Shown here piece after piece: positions 1 to 15,145 of a stretch of DNA of 64,000 nt. Positions within the stretch are counted from its first letter, which is position 1, and each line of letters starts with the position of its first letter. The position numbers and the translations under genes were made by a program. The notes under the pieces were generated by a model. The model saw nothing but the letters and a program-made list of their open reading frames with translations, did not search any database and was not told where the DNA came from. Origin of the DNA: Seriola aureovittata (Eukaryota; Chordata; Actinopteri; Carangiformes; Carangidae). The DNA lies in the NCBI RefSeq assembly GCF_021018895.1, contig NC_079379.1, positions 23,683,776 to 23,747,775 on the forward strand, in the 5' to 3' direction.

Positions 1-1265
1 ATTATTTTAAGGCCCTGTCGAGCAGGCTGAAAGGGGGAACTGTCAAAACCCAAACCGGGTGTCAGGGTTTCACGTGGTTTGCTGGACTGCTGCGTTAGCT
101 TTTGCAGTGCCATGTTAATGTGGCATCCTCAGGTTTTGACAAATCTTGCTCCGGGTTTTCCGCTTGGAAGCCAGACGACTTTCCTCCAGACTTAAACCAA
201 CATTTCCTACTCACTGATACTTCTGGAATGAAACATAAACTAAGCAACACATCCTCAGGCCTGAATGTAATATTATTTTTGTGCATTGAGCTTCGAATGA
301 AGGAAGTAGCTGTTTGCCTAAGCTGCAGGTGAAACTCAAACTCCTTTTTGTTTCTAATCAAACACATCTTTACTATTGCTGACGGCATAATTAAAGGTCT
401 GATGACTGAGAGATGAATCTCTACTTGATGTCTTGCTCCTGTTGATGCTACAGTATAATACAAACCTAAATTGGACTTACCATAGTTACAGTATCCTATC
501 TTTATGTATACACCTTAACTAGAAGTATTCTCTATCTTCTTCTTTTTTTTTTTTTTACAAAAACATTACTCATGTATTCACAGAATGATCAAAGATTGAA
601 GTCAGTTTGGCGTAAGTGCACGTACAGCTTACAGTAGCAGGAGGAGCACATTGATTTCAAATGGTGACACTTATTGTAGAGTGCACTGTGTCTGTTCACA
701 CTATCATTTAAATAGCTTTTAGTGACCTTTTAGCTTTCATTTCTATAGAGTTCACTATTATTTACAATATTACAGTCACACAGGATTGCAGGCAAAGCAT
801 TGCACAAACTTTGACAGTTATAAACCCACAACAGTGCCGTATGAAATGAGAGTGATGCCAGACCACGGTATGCCACAGTCCATGGATTTACCTGTACCTT
901 GAACACCTGTACCTGAAAAAGGACTATTGGCTACACTCTCAGTCCCAAGACCTGATCACCTCTGCATGCTGTCTGCGGTTTCCGAACCTAACAAGGCCAA
1001 AAAACAGCTTGGCTCATGCTACACCGTATGGATTTAGAGATACAACTTGTTTATAAGACACACATCAGGATGTACACAAGCCCCCTGTTGGAAAACAATC
1101 CCAGCTGTCCCACACACAGAGAGGGCACGAAGCACAAAGGTGAAGGAGTGATGGGTGATGATATCACAGGGTGCTGAGCCTGAGTGACTTGTTTTCTAAT
1201 GGACAGCTGTGAGACGAGGCAAGCTCTTAGTGAGACAGGACAGTGTGTGGACACAGAGTTCTCAG
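1..1265. other. rab42 3' flank, probably partly 3'UTR
   Basis: No reading frame here has family character. Reading on the minus strand this is the sequence after the rab42 stop, so part is likely 3'UTR, but I found no exact AATAAA on the minus strand and cannot place the transcript end. A T run lies at about 542-556. Nothing else is recognised. Confidence 0.4.
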
Positions 1266-3766
1266 TTAGCAGTGGCAGCCTTTTTCGGCAGACGCGGTGG
1301 CTAGCTCCTCTTCGTCCTCGGTGGGGTAGAGGACCTTGGCAGTGAGACCGCTCTTCACGCCATCCCAGCCGTCGCGGGTGACGATCTCCCCCATCTTCAT
1401 CAGCTCATAGATGTCTCTGGTCAGCAGCTCAAAGGCCCGGTCCACGTTGCTGTTGCACTTGGCCGACGTCTCCACGTAGCGGATGCCCAGATCTGCCGCC
1501 AGCTGCTCCGCCTCGTCCCGGGTCACCTTGCGGTCCTTGTTGAGGTCGCTCTTGTGGCCGATGAGGATGTAGACCATGTGGTGAGGCAGGATGTGCTCAC
1601 TCACCTCCTTGTGCCACTCCCTCACATGGTCAAAGGTTTTGCGATTGGTGAGATCAAAAACTAGCAGCCCGCCCACCGAGTTGCGGTAATATGATGTCGT
1701 GATGGACCTGGTGGACAGACAGGTGACATGTTAGTCAGTGACAGCAAAATCATCTTTGACAAAAACCTTAACTTTGTCCCCACATGCCAGAATCCTCCAT
1801 TATAAGATCCATAGCTGGTCTATGCGCTTTGGTCCAAGTCAAAGGTCCAGGTCAAGCCTCAAGTCAATCAAGACAAGTCTGGGTCAAGTCTCAAGTCTCG
1901 TAAAGGCAGAACTCAAGTCAAGACTTTGGTCAGTCAAGATAAAGAACAAGTCAAGTAAAAGTGAACAGCAATTCGATATTTGCATTTGTCCGTTTTACTT
2001 TTATTTCTGGGATTTTACCAGGTCAAAACTTGAGACTTGAATGTTTTCGCTTCTGGACTGAAGTGGGTCAGGTTTCACAGAGAACAGGTCCAAGTCAAGT
2101 CTCAAGTCCTCAACTTTGTGTTAATCAAGTCCATGTCTCGAACTACAGCTTTGACAAGATCCATATTCTCCTCACGCTGGCATGAAAAGAGACTTAAAAT
2201 CCCACAACTAGGATAAATCATTCGATTTTCCACCGTTTTTTTCTCATTAAAGTTTTACATTTCATATTGAAACGTAATGTAGTTCTTTAGATTCCAATTA
2301 AATTAATTCACAGACTGTCATCCCATTACGAGATGCAAATCCAGAGTCAAATTACAGTTCACAAAATGAGCTGCAGGCCGCTGATTGACCCGGAGCCCTC
2401 TCGCTCTCTGTGGGCACTGTGACTGTATTCTGTTGCCTTTAACTACAGCGCACTCTTCAGACTTCAAATAGCAGCTTCATTCTGTTTCACCAGCCAGTCC
2501 TGTCCTGTAATACCCCACTGCAGAGGGGTAGGTGTGTCTGATTTTACTTAACACTGATGTATTTAAGAATATGCTCCATGGATGCACAATATCAACTGAA
2601 ATATATAAAAAGGTATTAAAACTAGGTTTTTACATGAGGGCTCCTTTACAAGAAAGCGCCTCAAAATTAAGTAAAAACACAGGAGCTGCCTTCGCGTCGT
2701 CATCAGTCCAGTTATAGAGTGATTTGGTGGTTCATATTTAGTGGCTTTGCGTTTCCCTACTGGGCCTGAATTGATCGCATTACCACAAACCACACAGTAA
2801 ACACAGGATCTTTTGAGGCCCCAGAGGAGGAAGTTACCCATCTGGGACAACCTATTTACCCACATACAGGCTGCACATGCACAAGGTAGCTAAAAAAAAA
2901 ACCTGTTGGTTTATCTGACAAACACTTATCAGAGCCAAGACCCACTGAGACAGAAGAGAGGTGAAGCCTGAAGGAAAACACCCTCTGAAGCCTGAGCTTC
3001 AAAAGAGAAAGCAGATCTAAGAGCAGAGCTGCTTCTCCAGACAGAGGAGCGCTTTAAAGCAAATTGTCCATGACAGCAGGGACACATGAAACAGAATAAG
3101 CAACAGGGCAGTTGGATGCAAAACTAGATTTGGATATAGAGTTTTCATCTTCTGTGTTGCCCTTGGAGACCGTGATATCTGAAGGAAATCAACCCGGGGC
3201 CTAAATATGAGGAGGCTGCCCATCATCCGTTAATGAATGCAATGATGCGCCTCGATTTGCACTGTTTTCATATATAGGCCATGGCATCATAAGATCGAGG
3301 CCTGTATAATCGTCTCCTGACCCTTTTCTCCACTGTCCACACTGGCTTCATTACATCACAATGAGAGAGGAAATGGCCTTCATTTCATTTAAACGGCTTT
3401 TTAAAAAAAAAAAACGCGACAGCGAATCAAGGCCTCTCCATTATTTAACAAGAAATCTCGACGAAAACTGGTCGTTATATTCAGTTTTAAGGTGAAAAAA
3501 AAAAACAAAAAAACAAAAATCATTTAAGCTTAATTTCTTTCTCTTTCGTACCTGAATCGTTCCTGGCCAGCGGTGTCCCAGAGCTGAAGCTTTATTTTCA
3601 CCCCGGGCTCGATATCAAGCGAGCGGGCGTAAAAATCTACCCCGACAGTCGGATCCGCCACATCACTGTAAATACCATCCGTGAAGCGCTTCAGCAACGA
3701 CGACTTCCCCACGGTCGAATCCCCGAGTAAAATGATCCTGAACTGGTATTGCCACAAAATATCCAT
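1266..3766 (-). CDS. rab42: Rab GTPase Rab42 (Rab39/42 group), two coding exons
   Basis: Small membrane-bound GTPase that cycles between GDP and GTP and recruits effectors in vesicle traffic. Coding exon 1 is 3766-3552 (donor GTACG) and coding exon 2 is 1707-1266 (acceptor CAG). Together they make 657 nt, or 218 aa plus stop. The joined protein starts [15 protein letters not shown]. It has the P-loop GDSTVGKS (about residues 15-22), switch I region [21 protein letters not shown] and ETSAK. It ends in CHC, a CXC double geranylgeranylation signal. GHKSD in place of the usual NKxD is shared with the Rab39/Rab42 group. The WHKEV and NVDRAF segments look closer to Rab42 than Rab39, and the neighbouring snoRNA host gene supports that. 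The chosen ATG has the length expected of the family; the in-frame sequence upstream is low-complexity 5'UTR. All GTPase motifs are intact. Rab39 is the alternative. Confidence 0.9.
1708..3551 (-). other. rab42 intron
   Basis: Intron of about 1.84 kb between the two rab42 coding exons, with GT-AG ends on the minus strand. It holds a degenerate CAAGTC-type tandem repeat (listed separately) and A-rich runs near 3404-3415 and 3497-3518. No other feature is recognised. Confidence 0.85.
1826..2135. repeat. Degenerate CAAGTC-type hexamer satellite
   Basis: The words CAAGTC, CAAGTCA, GTCAAGTC and TCAAGTCTC recur many times at irregular spacing inside the rab42 intron, with an interruption at about 1965-2060. 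The pattern is a decayed short tandem array. It creates frames on the plus strand that have no protein character. Confidence 0.7.
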
Positions 3767-3791
3767 GGCATGACTAGAAGGGGGATACCAG

Positions 3792-3870
3792 CGGTGTGTG
3801 TGTATGTATGTATGAGTGAGTGAGTGTGTGTATGTGTGTGTGTGTGTATGTGTGTGAATGTGTATGTGAA
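3792..3870. repeat. Imperfect TG microsatellite in the rab42 5'UTR
   Basis: TG units interspersed with TATG and GAGTGAG words, just upstream of the rab42 start codon on the minus strand, so probably in the leader of the mRNA (as CA repeats). Confidence 0.75.
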
Positions 3871-3921
3871 ACAAAGCCCTGAGCGCGGCGTGTTTACATG
3901 AAACCCGGGCTGCCGCTGCGG

Positions 3922-3924
<3 letters not shown>

Positions 3925-3954
<30 letters not shown>
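3925..3954. repeat. (CTG)10 repeat, read as (CAG)10 in the rab42 leader
   Basis: Ten uninterrupted CTG units on the plus strand. On the minus (transcribed) strand this is (CAG)10, about 160 nt upstream of the rab42 start codon, most likely in the 5'UTR. On the plus strand it mimics a leucine-rich signal peptide; that frame is not a gene. Confidence 0.85.
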
Positions 3955-3956
<2 letters not shown>

Positions 3957-4009
3957 TTTCGCTCAGGAAGAGACGCGGAGCACAGAGCGACCGCAGCAAT
4001 CATGTGATA

Positions 4010-4641
4010 GATTTACCTATGCTCCACTACGCGATATTACAACTACAGACCTGGTAGTGGTGAATGAGGCAATTGTATCTTATGAAACGGTCAGAGATAA
4101 GCTGGGTTTTAAGGCACAAGAGTATTCAGGGTTTTTTTTAATAAACTCTAACTAAGTCATAATAAATCAGCTGCTTTTGTAGTTGGAATTTCAGCATTAA
4201 CTTCCAACGTCTTTTGTCTATATTGTGTGAAATTCTGTGAGTCAGCTTGAAATATCAACACGTAAGAGCAGTATTTCGCAACTGTTTTTGAACGCAGCAC
4301 CCTTCACTGTTGTTATCTGGACACCACGCGCCGGTTGGAAGCAGGTTGCTGTCCGTGGTTCTGAAGTAACTTCATTTCCAGCTATAGTCTCGTTTTAACT
4401 TAGTATTTCTCTCTTTATACACGATATATAATAACTTCACATTTTAGTGTAACGTAAAATCTCAGTTCGCGTCGGTATCAATGTGTCTAAGTGACAATAA
4501 AGCTAAAAGACAACAAGCGGTCATAAAAAAAAAAAAAAACTTGAATGAATACATATCCCGTCATGCAAAGTGGTCCGCGTGAGCTCTGTGGGCCAATCAG
4601 CGCGCTGCTGCCCGACGCTAGCGTGTATAAAATCAACGGGA
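4010..4641. promoter_or_regulatory. Shared upstream region between rab42 and the snoRNA host gene
   Basis: Head-to-head interval of about 640 bp. On the plus side a CCAAT box lies at 4593-4597 and a TATAAAA at 4626-4632, about 25-30 bp ahead of the pyrimidine start tract of the host gene. An AATAAA at about 4496-4501 followed by an A15 run at 4526-4540 looks like the scar of an old retroposed 3' end. I could not place the rab42 start site. Confidence 0.55.
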
Positions 4642-4670
4642 CCCTCCTTTCTCTCTCTCTTCCCTTTCCT
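4626..4670 (+). promoter_or_regulatory. TATA box and 5'TOP-like start tract of the snoRNA host gene
   Basis: TATAAAA at 4626-4632 is followed by an unbroken C/T tract at 4642-4670. A start within about 4650-4657 would be at normal TATA spacing and give a transcript beginning with a C and a pyrimidine run. Such transcripts are growth-regulated, and non-coding host RNAs of this type are usually destroyed after translation of short frames. Confidence 0.7.
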
Positions 4671-5100
4671 GTTCTTCATGAGGTGAAGAAGTCGGTATTT
4701 GATATCGGTAAGGCCTCAACTACTTTTAAGTTTCTGACACAATAGTTACATGTATGTGTGTATTGGTTTGCTGCGAATAGCTTTAACACCTACGACCGTT
4801 GAGTGGAATTTAATTTTAGTAAGTGATTGGCTAGCTTTAGCAATGCAAAGTGCTAGCTTTTTTAAGAAAGTAATGCTAGCATGTAGCCCACTGTAGTTGG
4901 GCGGTGTCTGGTAACGCTTTAACTTGAAAATAAAACCAAAGTACTTTTGTACAATATCTTTAAATCATATTACGCTGCCGCGTCTTTAAATTAAACTTAA
5001 GAATGCTAGGCCATAGTTTAGCAGTAGTGCTAACGGTACATGATGGGTTTAATGCGTGTAGGCCACGTGGCTGAGTCCTTCACTTCCTTCAGAAGTCTAT

Positions 5101-5114
5101 TACCCATAATGCAT
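5101..5114. promoter_or_regulatory. ZNF143/Staf-like site in host-gene intron 1
   Basis: The sequence TACCCATAATGCAT fits the CCCA-N-AATGCA core bound by ZNF143/Staf, a common activator of snRNA, tRNA and housekeeping promoters. It sits about 450 bp inside the host gene. It is a motif match only. Confidence 0.35.
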
Positions 5115-5233
5115 CTTTAAAAATACAGATTTTAATTTGTGTTGCAGACGTCCTCGTCTGTTTAACCTTATATTTTTTTCTCAACAATGTTTGATAACAG
5201 ACGATACTTTAAAGTCGTCTTCATCTCAGACTT

Positions 5234-5362
5234 GTAGTGCACTGTAAGGCCTACAGTCAGAGTAGATGGCCTTGCATAACTTTAATATAAAATGGCGCTA
5301 CTTTCAACTGCATCAAAACAATTCTATGTTAAAATGTGGCATGTGCATAACTGCTGACAGTC
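5234..5362 (+). ncRNA. Candidate H/ACA snoRNA in host intron 1
   Basis: A strong 5' hairpin (AAGGCC at 5246-5251 pairing with GGCCTT at 5268-5273, with TGCA words outside) is followed by an AxAxxA hinge (ATATAA, 5285-5290). An ACA lies at 5357-5359, three bases from the proposed end. The 3' hairpin is less convincing. SNORA16A, SNORA44 and SNORA61 live in human SNHG12, but I cannot say which, if any, this is. Confidence 0.35.
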
Positions 5363-5620
5363 AACCGTTTAATTATGGTATTGTATGCGAGTGTGAACTG
5401 TATTTCCTGTTGTAGCTGTTAGCAATCTATACCAACATTTTTAAAGTAATCTATAAAATCCTGACTTACTAGATCCTTCTATTTTAGCTGGCTTATGTGA
5501 ACAAATGTGAATATATTTTTCTTTACAGGTTCAACCACTAATAGCTCTGTCCAGCCTCTCCAACCATGGATGTCTGCATACGATGCAGGTATGTTCTCAG
5601 GAGTTTGTATCTTTATATCA

Positions 5621-5739
5621 GGCTCCTATCGAAGCCGTTCATGCTGTTATGTAGCAGTGAACGGTCAACAGGAAGCCCAGATGAAGACTTTCACCGACGG
5701 TCGCTGTTCAGTTTGAAAATAACTGCTCAAGCAACATTT
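5621..5739 (+). ncRNA. Candidate H/ACA snoRNA in host intron 2
   Basis: The 5' hairpin has an outer stem (GGCTCCT with AGGAAGCC, one bulge), an internal loop that could be a pseudouridylation pocket, and an apical stem (CCGTTCA with TGAACGG, then TGCT with AGCA). The hinge is AGATGA at 5679-5684. A shorter second hairpin (CAGTT with AACTG) precedes ACA at 5734-5736, three bases from the end. Length (119 nt), hinge and ACA spacing fit the class; the lower stem of the second hairpin is weak. Confidence 0.55.
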
Positions 5740-5924
5740 AGGGGAAGGACACTTGATCTGAACTAAAAGATTAATAATCAAAATTACTAAGTGATAAATG
5801 TCTAATACTTCACTACCATCTTTCTGCAGGTTTTGGGTTTTGCTGATGGTGAAAGGACCAAACGGAAACCACTTGCATGCAGGTAATGTCTTTGAGCAAC
5901 ATTTTATTTATTTTTTAATAGTCC

Positions 5925-5991
5925 TGGCTGTGATTACAAACTTGCCCTCACTGAAACTAGGTCTGATTGAGACATTTATTTTACTGAGCCA
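5925..5991 (+). ncRNA. C/D box snoRNA candidate, predicted guide for 18S G601 (SNORD103-like)
   Basis: A terminal stem TGGC/GCCA encloses a C box GTGATTA (5930-5936, one departure from RTGATGA), a CTGA at 5951-5954 usable as D', a C'-like TGATTGA, and a D box CTGA at 5984-5987. The stretch before D' (CTTGCCCTC, 5941-5949) is complementary to the 18S rRNA segment GAGGGCAAG. Counting five bases up from D' points at the G that human numbering calls 601, the site assigned to SNORD103. In human SNORD103 copies lie in PUM1 introns rather than SNHG12, so identity by position is not supported. The rRNA sequence was recalled from memory. Confidence 0.55.
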
Positions 5992-6166
5992 CATTTCTTT
6001 AAAGTTTTCTAATGGTGTTAGTTTGAAAAAAATATGCTTACCAAATTCTGCTTCTCTTCAGGTGATCCTCATGGCTGACCCTAAAGTTACTGCATGAGGA
6101 CAGCTCATGTCAAGGTAAATTTCAAAATATTGCACTGTATTAATGTGACCTGAAGTCTAAGTTGAG

Positions 6167-6295
6167 GCATGCTATCCTAAGGACCTGGGCTTGTTCGTAG
6201 TCCAAGGTTCTCCATGTGCATGCAAGAAAATTGGGTGGTCTTTGACTGTTGTGGCCCTTTTTTGCCATCAGCAGCCACTCAGCTGTCCTACAGAT
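6167..6295 (+). ncRNA. Candidate H/ACA snoRNA in host intron 4
   Basis: First hairpin: GCATG/CATGC outer stem and AGGACCTGG pairing with CCAAGGTTCT inside. Hinge AGAAAA at 6225-6230. The second hairpin contains GTGG/CCAC, CTG/CAG and TGGC/GCCA pairings. ACA lies at 6290-6292, three bases before the end. The 129-nt length and the order hairpin-hinge-hairpin-ACA fit the family. Target and orthologue are not assigned. Confidence 0.5.
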
Positions 6296-6459
6296 GTTCT
6301 GTCAGATGTTGTCATGATTCTAAACAGGATCTGTTTCCTCCAGGTATCTCTCTGGCCCATGATGTAAAGTCTGGTATCCTCAGGCTGTGCGGGCTCTCAA
6401 ACCTTCCTGGTTTGTTAAAGGTATGTAAAAGGCCTCTGTCGTATATTGCTTGAGTTCAT

Positions 6460-6530
6460 CTGATCTATGATGACCACTTACTATAATGAGGACTGTTGGA
6501 TGAAGCTTGCGGATATGGGACTGAGATCAG
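6460..6530 (+). ncRNA. snord99: C/D box snoRNA, SNORD99-type (28S rRNA methylation guide)
   Basis: A perfect 6-bp terminal stem (CTGATC 6460-6465 with GATCAG 6525-6530) brackets C box ATGATGA (6467-6473) and D box CTGA (6521-6524). Internal D'-like CTGT (6493-6496) and C'-like GGATGAA (6498-6504) are present. The bases before D (TGCGGATATGGG) are complementary to 28S rRNA CCCATATCCGCA. The fifth base up from D pairs with the A after CCC, which fits the site given to human SNORD99 (about A2774). It acts as a guide in a fibrillarin RNP in the nucleolus and lies in the last intron of the host gene, about 75 nt before the acceptor, the usual spacing for intronic C/D RNAs. Confidence 0.85.
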
Positions 6531-6814
6531 CCATAACTTAATGTGTTTAGAGGAGGCTCTTGAATTGTGATTAACTGGTGGATTTGTTTCCCCTTTTCTC
6601 CCAGGTTCAGTGGCATCTTGGTGAGGAGTGCTGGGAATCCTAACCTGTCTGGGTGAACTGCTGCAGGCCATCCAGAAGACGGGGTGACACCGAGTTAGAT
6701 GTGTTCACTCAGATTGACCTAACTGTAAAGTGTGGTGCTAATGAATGGCAAATCCTTGACCCAAGTTGTAAAACTTGCATCAATGACTGTGTAATAAAAT
6801 GACTTGTCAACCAT

Positions 6815-7154
6815 TACTGGAACCGCTTTATTATATTCCATCTTACATTCACATTATTAAAAGGAACTTTGAAAGAAGCTGCAAATGGTTGTCACTCCAT
6901 ATAACAGTATCTAATTACAATAAGGCCACAATAGTACAGCTGGGGGGTGGATCTGATAGTGGTATAGGATCTGCATGACAAAAATGCCATCAAATGTCAA
7001 TTCCTGAGTCTCACTGTAGCCAGATTCAGCTTGTGTAAAGGCAACACGATTCAGGCCTGGAAACCCTGAACACTTGCCTCACAGCTGCCTGGAGTCAGTG
7101 CTGCAGTGACAAGGAAACCTGCCGTAGTCCACTTCCCAACAAGTCCAGATTCGT
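6815..7154 (-). other. Putative spliced 3'UTR exon of ctps1
   Basis: On the minus strand a good acceptor (pyrimidine tract then TTGCAG) opens an exon at 7154, and an AATAAA lies at 6834-6829 near its end. A possible donor (GAG|GTACAG) lies at 7750, eight bases after the ctps1 stop codon, so the two could join into a spliced 3'UTR. A junction this close to the stop would not be expected to trigger nonsense-mediated decay. Joining the ctps1 exon at 7958 directly to this one gives a tail with no resemblance to CTP synthase. It could instead be the last exon of an unseen gene. Confidence 0.4.
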
Positions 7155-7469
7155 CTGCAACAAAGAAGTTAGACTTTAGTTTTACTGACAAGTTTGTAGA
7201 GGACTAACTGTTAGCACTTCATTTCATTACATATAGTGTCATGATGTCATGTTGGCAAACACTGATGCTCAGTCATGAGCAATGAGACAAAGGATTAGTT
7301 GAGATACAGTTTGACATGAGTATAGTTTATTTCATGTAAATAATCTTTGTGGAGGTTTAGTCTTTGACCTTTTTGATATTGGCTTCTATAATAGTCACCT
7401 TGTTTTCACTCAGGAATTCAGGAGTTTTATCACATTGTGTAATTGAACATTTAAAAAAAAAAAAAAAGC

Positions 7470-7605
7470 TGAAGGCTGAGTCATTATACTTAAGTACAAT
7501 TTTAAGGTATTTCCATTTTATTCTACTTTATACCAACAGTCCTGCATTTCAGAGGGAAATATTCTTTCTACTCCACTACATTAACTTGACAGATTTAAAC
7601 AGAAA
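7470..7605. repeat. Dispersed fish repeat (TACTTAAGTA-type)
   Basis: The segment with CTTAAGTACAATTTTAAGG, then TTTCAGAGGGAAATATTCTT and CTACTCCACTACATT, matches from memory a very common short interspersed sequence of teleost genomes. It lies between the ctps1 stop and the putative 3'UTR exon. Confidence 0.6.
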
Positions 7606-7694
7606 AGATGCTGCGAGGCCTGTAACACTTCAGGTCACTGGAGCGTGACCCTACACTGCACTGGGATCCTTTTTCACCCTCAAGGAAAAGTTGA

Positions 7695-7705
7695 CCCCCC
7701 CCCCC
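7695..7705. repeat. C11 run after the ctps1 stop
   Basis: An 11-base C run (G run on the transcribed strand) about 50 bases beyond the ctps1 stop codon. It is in the 3'UTR if exon 7842-7758 reads through, or in an intron if the donor at 7750 is used. Confidence 0.8.
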
Positions 7706-7757
7706 AGTTGTCTTTGTATAATTTGCCCTCCGAACTTGAGTCTTCTGTACCTCCAAG

Positions 7758-14366
<6,609 letters not shown>

Positions 14367-14953
14367 CATTGTCCTCTGAGTTGCTCTGAATGATTAAAAT
14401 CAAACAGTTCATGCAAAAAGCCAGAATTCACAGTGTTTTGTGCTTTGGGAAATTTAACTTTTCTTTTAATGTATTTGTGATTAAAAAAAAAAAAAAAAAA
14501 AAAACGTGATCTATACATGTTCAAAGAATAAAAATCATGTTGTCAAGATATTTGGAGGTAGATCATTACTGCCTGAAAGAACTGAAGGTACATTTAGTGG
14601 ATCTAAATTCACTTATAGGAAAACATTGTGTTGATAAACAAGTATGTTATCTTTGGTAGAGTTTATTTAAGGTAAACACAAGAAACTTGTGCTACAGAAA
14701 ATGTAGTAAATTGTACTAAATTACATTTTACTGTGGGGGCATATTGAATTTAGGATGTATGTAAAGAAAATGTACTTTTGAATAAAATATAATACTTAAA
14801 TTTGTATGACTTTTAACTAATATGTTTTTGGCTGTTTGACAGGAATTATTAGGAGGGGGTAGAGAACATTTATAGAGGCAATTTTGCTGTTTAACTAACC
14901 AAACAACGGCTAAACCTCCATGTCGTTGTTCTTCGACGTGAAAACGAGTTGTT

Positions 14954-14967
14954 GTTGCCAAGGTAAC
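14954..14967. promoter_or_regulatory. RFX X-box-like motif
   Basis: GTTGCCAAGGTAAC is one base from the ideal X-box palindrome GTTGCCATGGTAAC bound by RFX factors. It lies about 180 bp inside the presumed first intron of ctps1. Motif match only. Confidence 0.45.
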
Positions 14968-15145
14968 TAAGCCAATTACACAATAAATGATTACCGTCTA
15001 AAAATCACTGGTTAATTAACGCGACAAAAACTCGATGGTCGCCAAATTTTACTAAGTATTTGCTAAGATGAAACAAAGGTTCTCATTCCTCCCACAACAC
15101 AACACTGTACAGAGCATGGCACATTTGAAGCGCTCGGTAACTCAC

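Larger units (their letters stand above)
4650..6815 (+). ncRNA. snhg12: snoRNA host gene, probable snhg12 orthologue (6 exons)
   Basis: Non-coding multi-exon transcript whose introns carry snoRNAs. Exons by GT-AG boundaries: about 4650-4707, 5529-5588, 5830-5882, 6062-6114, 6344-6420, and 6605 to about 6815 (AATAAA at 6793-6798). Exons are short and no frame stays open through the joins. A 29-nt pure pyrimidine tract at 4642-4670 sits 10-40 bp after the TATA box, the arrangement of a 5'TOP promoter used by snoRNA host and ribosomal protein genes. The last intron carries a C/D snoRNA with a SNORD99-type guide, and the gene lies next to rab42. In human SNHG12 carries SNORD99 and several H/ACA snoRNAs and lies near RAB42. 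The snhg12 name rests on that snoRNA and the synteny, since host exons are not conserved in sequence. Confidence 0.75.

Noticed and set aside
102..463. Overlapping frames on both strands at the window start
   Set aside because: No family motifs, no codon pattern, and position in the rab42 3' flank.
3691..4003. Polyglutamine or polyalanine N-terminal extensions in frame with or beside rab42
   Set aside because: They arise from (CAG)10 and CA repeats upstream of the normal Rab start. The Rab family begins at MDILWQYQF.
3898..4155. Plus-strand frame starting [14 protein letters not shown], like a secreted protein
   Set aside because: The leucine run is the (CTG)10 repeat of the rab42 leader read in another frame. 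The rest has no motif or splice pattern.
5040..5086. Possible C/D snoRNA in host intron 1 (ATGATGG ... CTGA)
   Set aside because: Only about 45 nt between boxes, no terminal stem and a non-consensus C box.
7041..7154. Minus-strand frame ESGLVGKWTTAGFLV in the putative 3'UTR exon, faintly like an avidin GKW motif
   Set aside because: Only 34 codons, ends in a stop and lacks the rest of any avidin fold. It is not in frame with ctps1 by any plausible splice.
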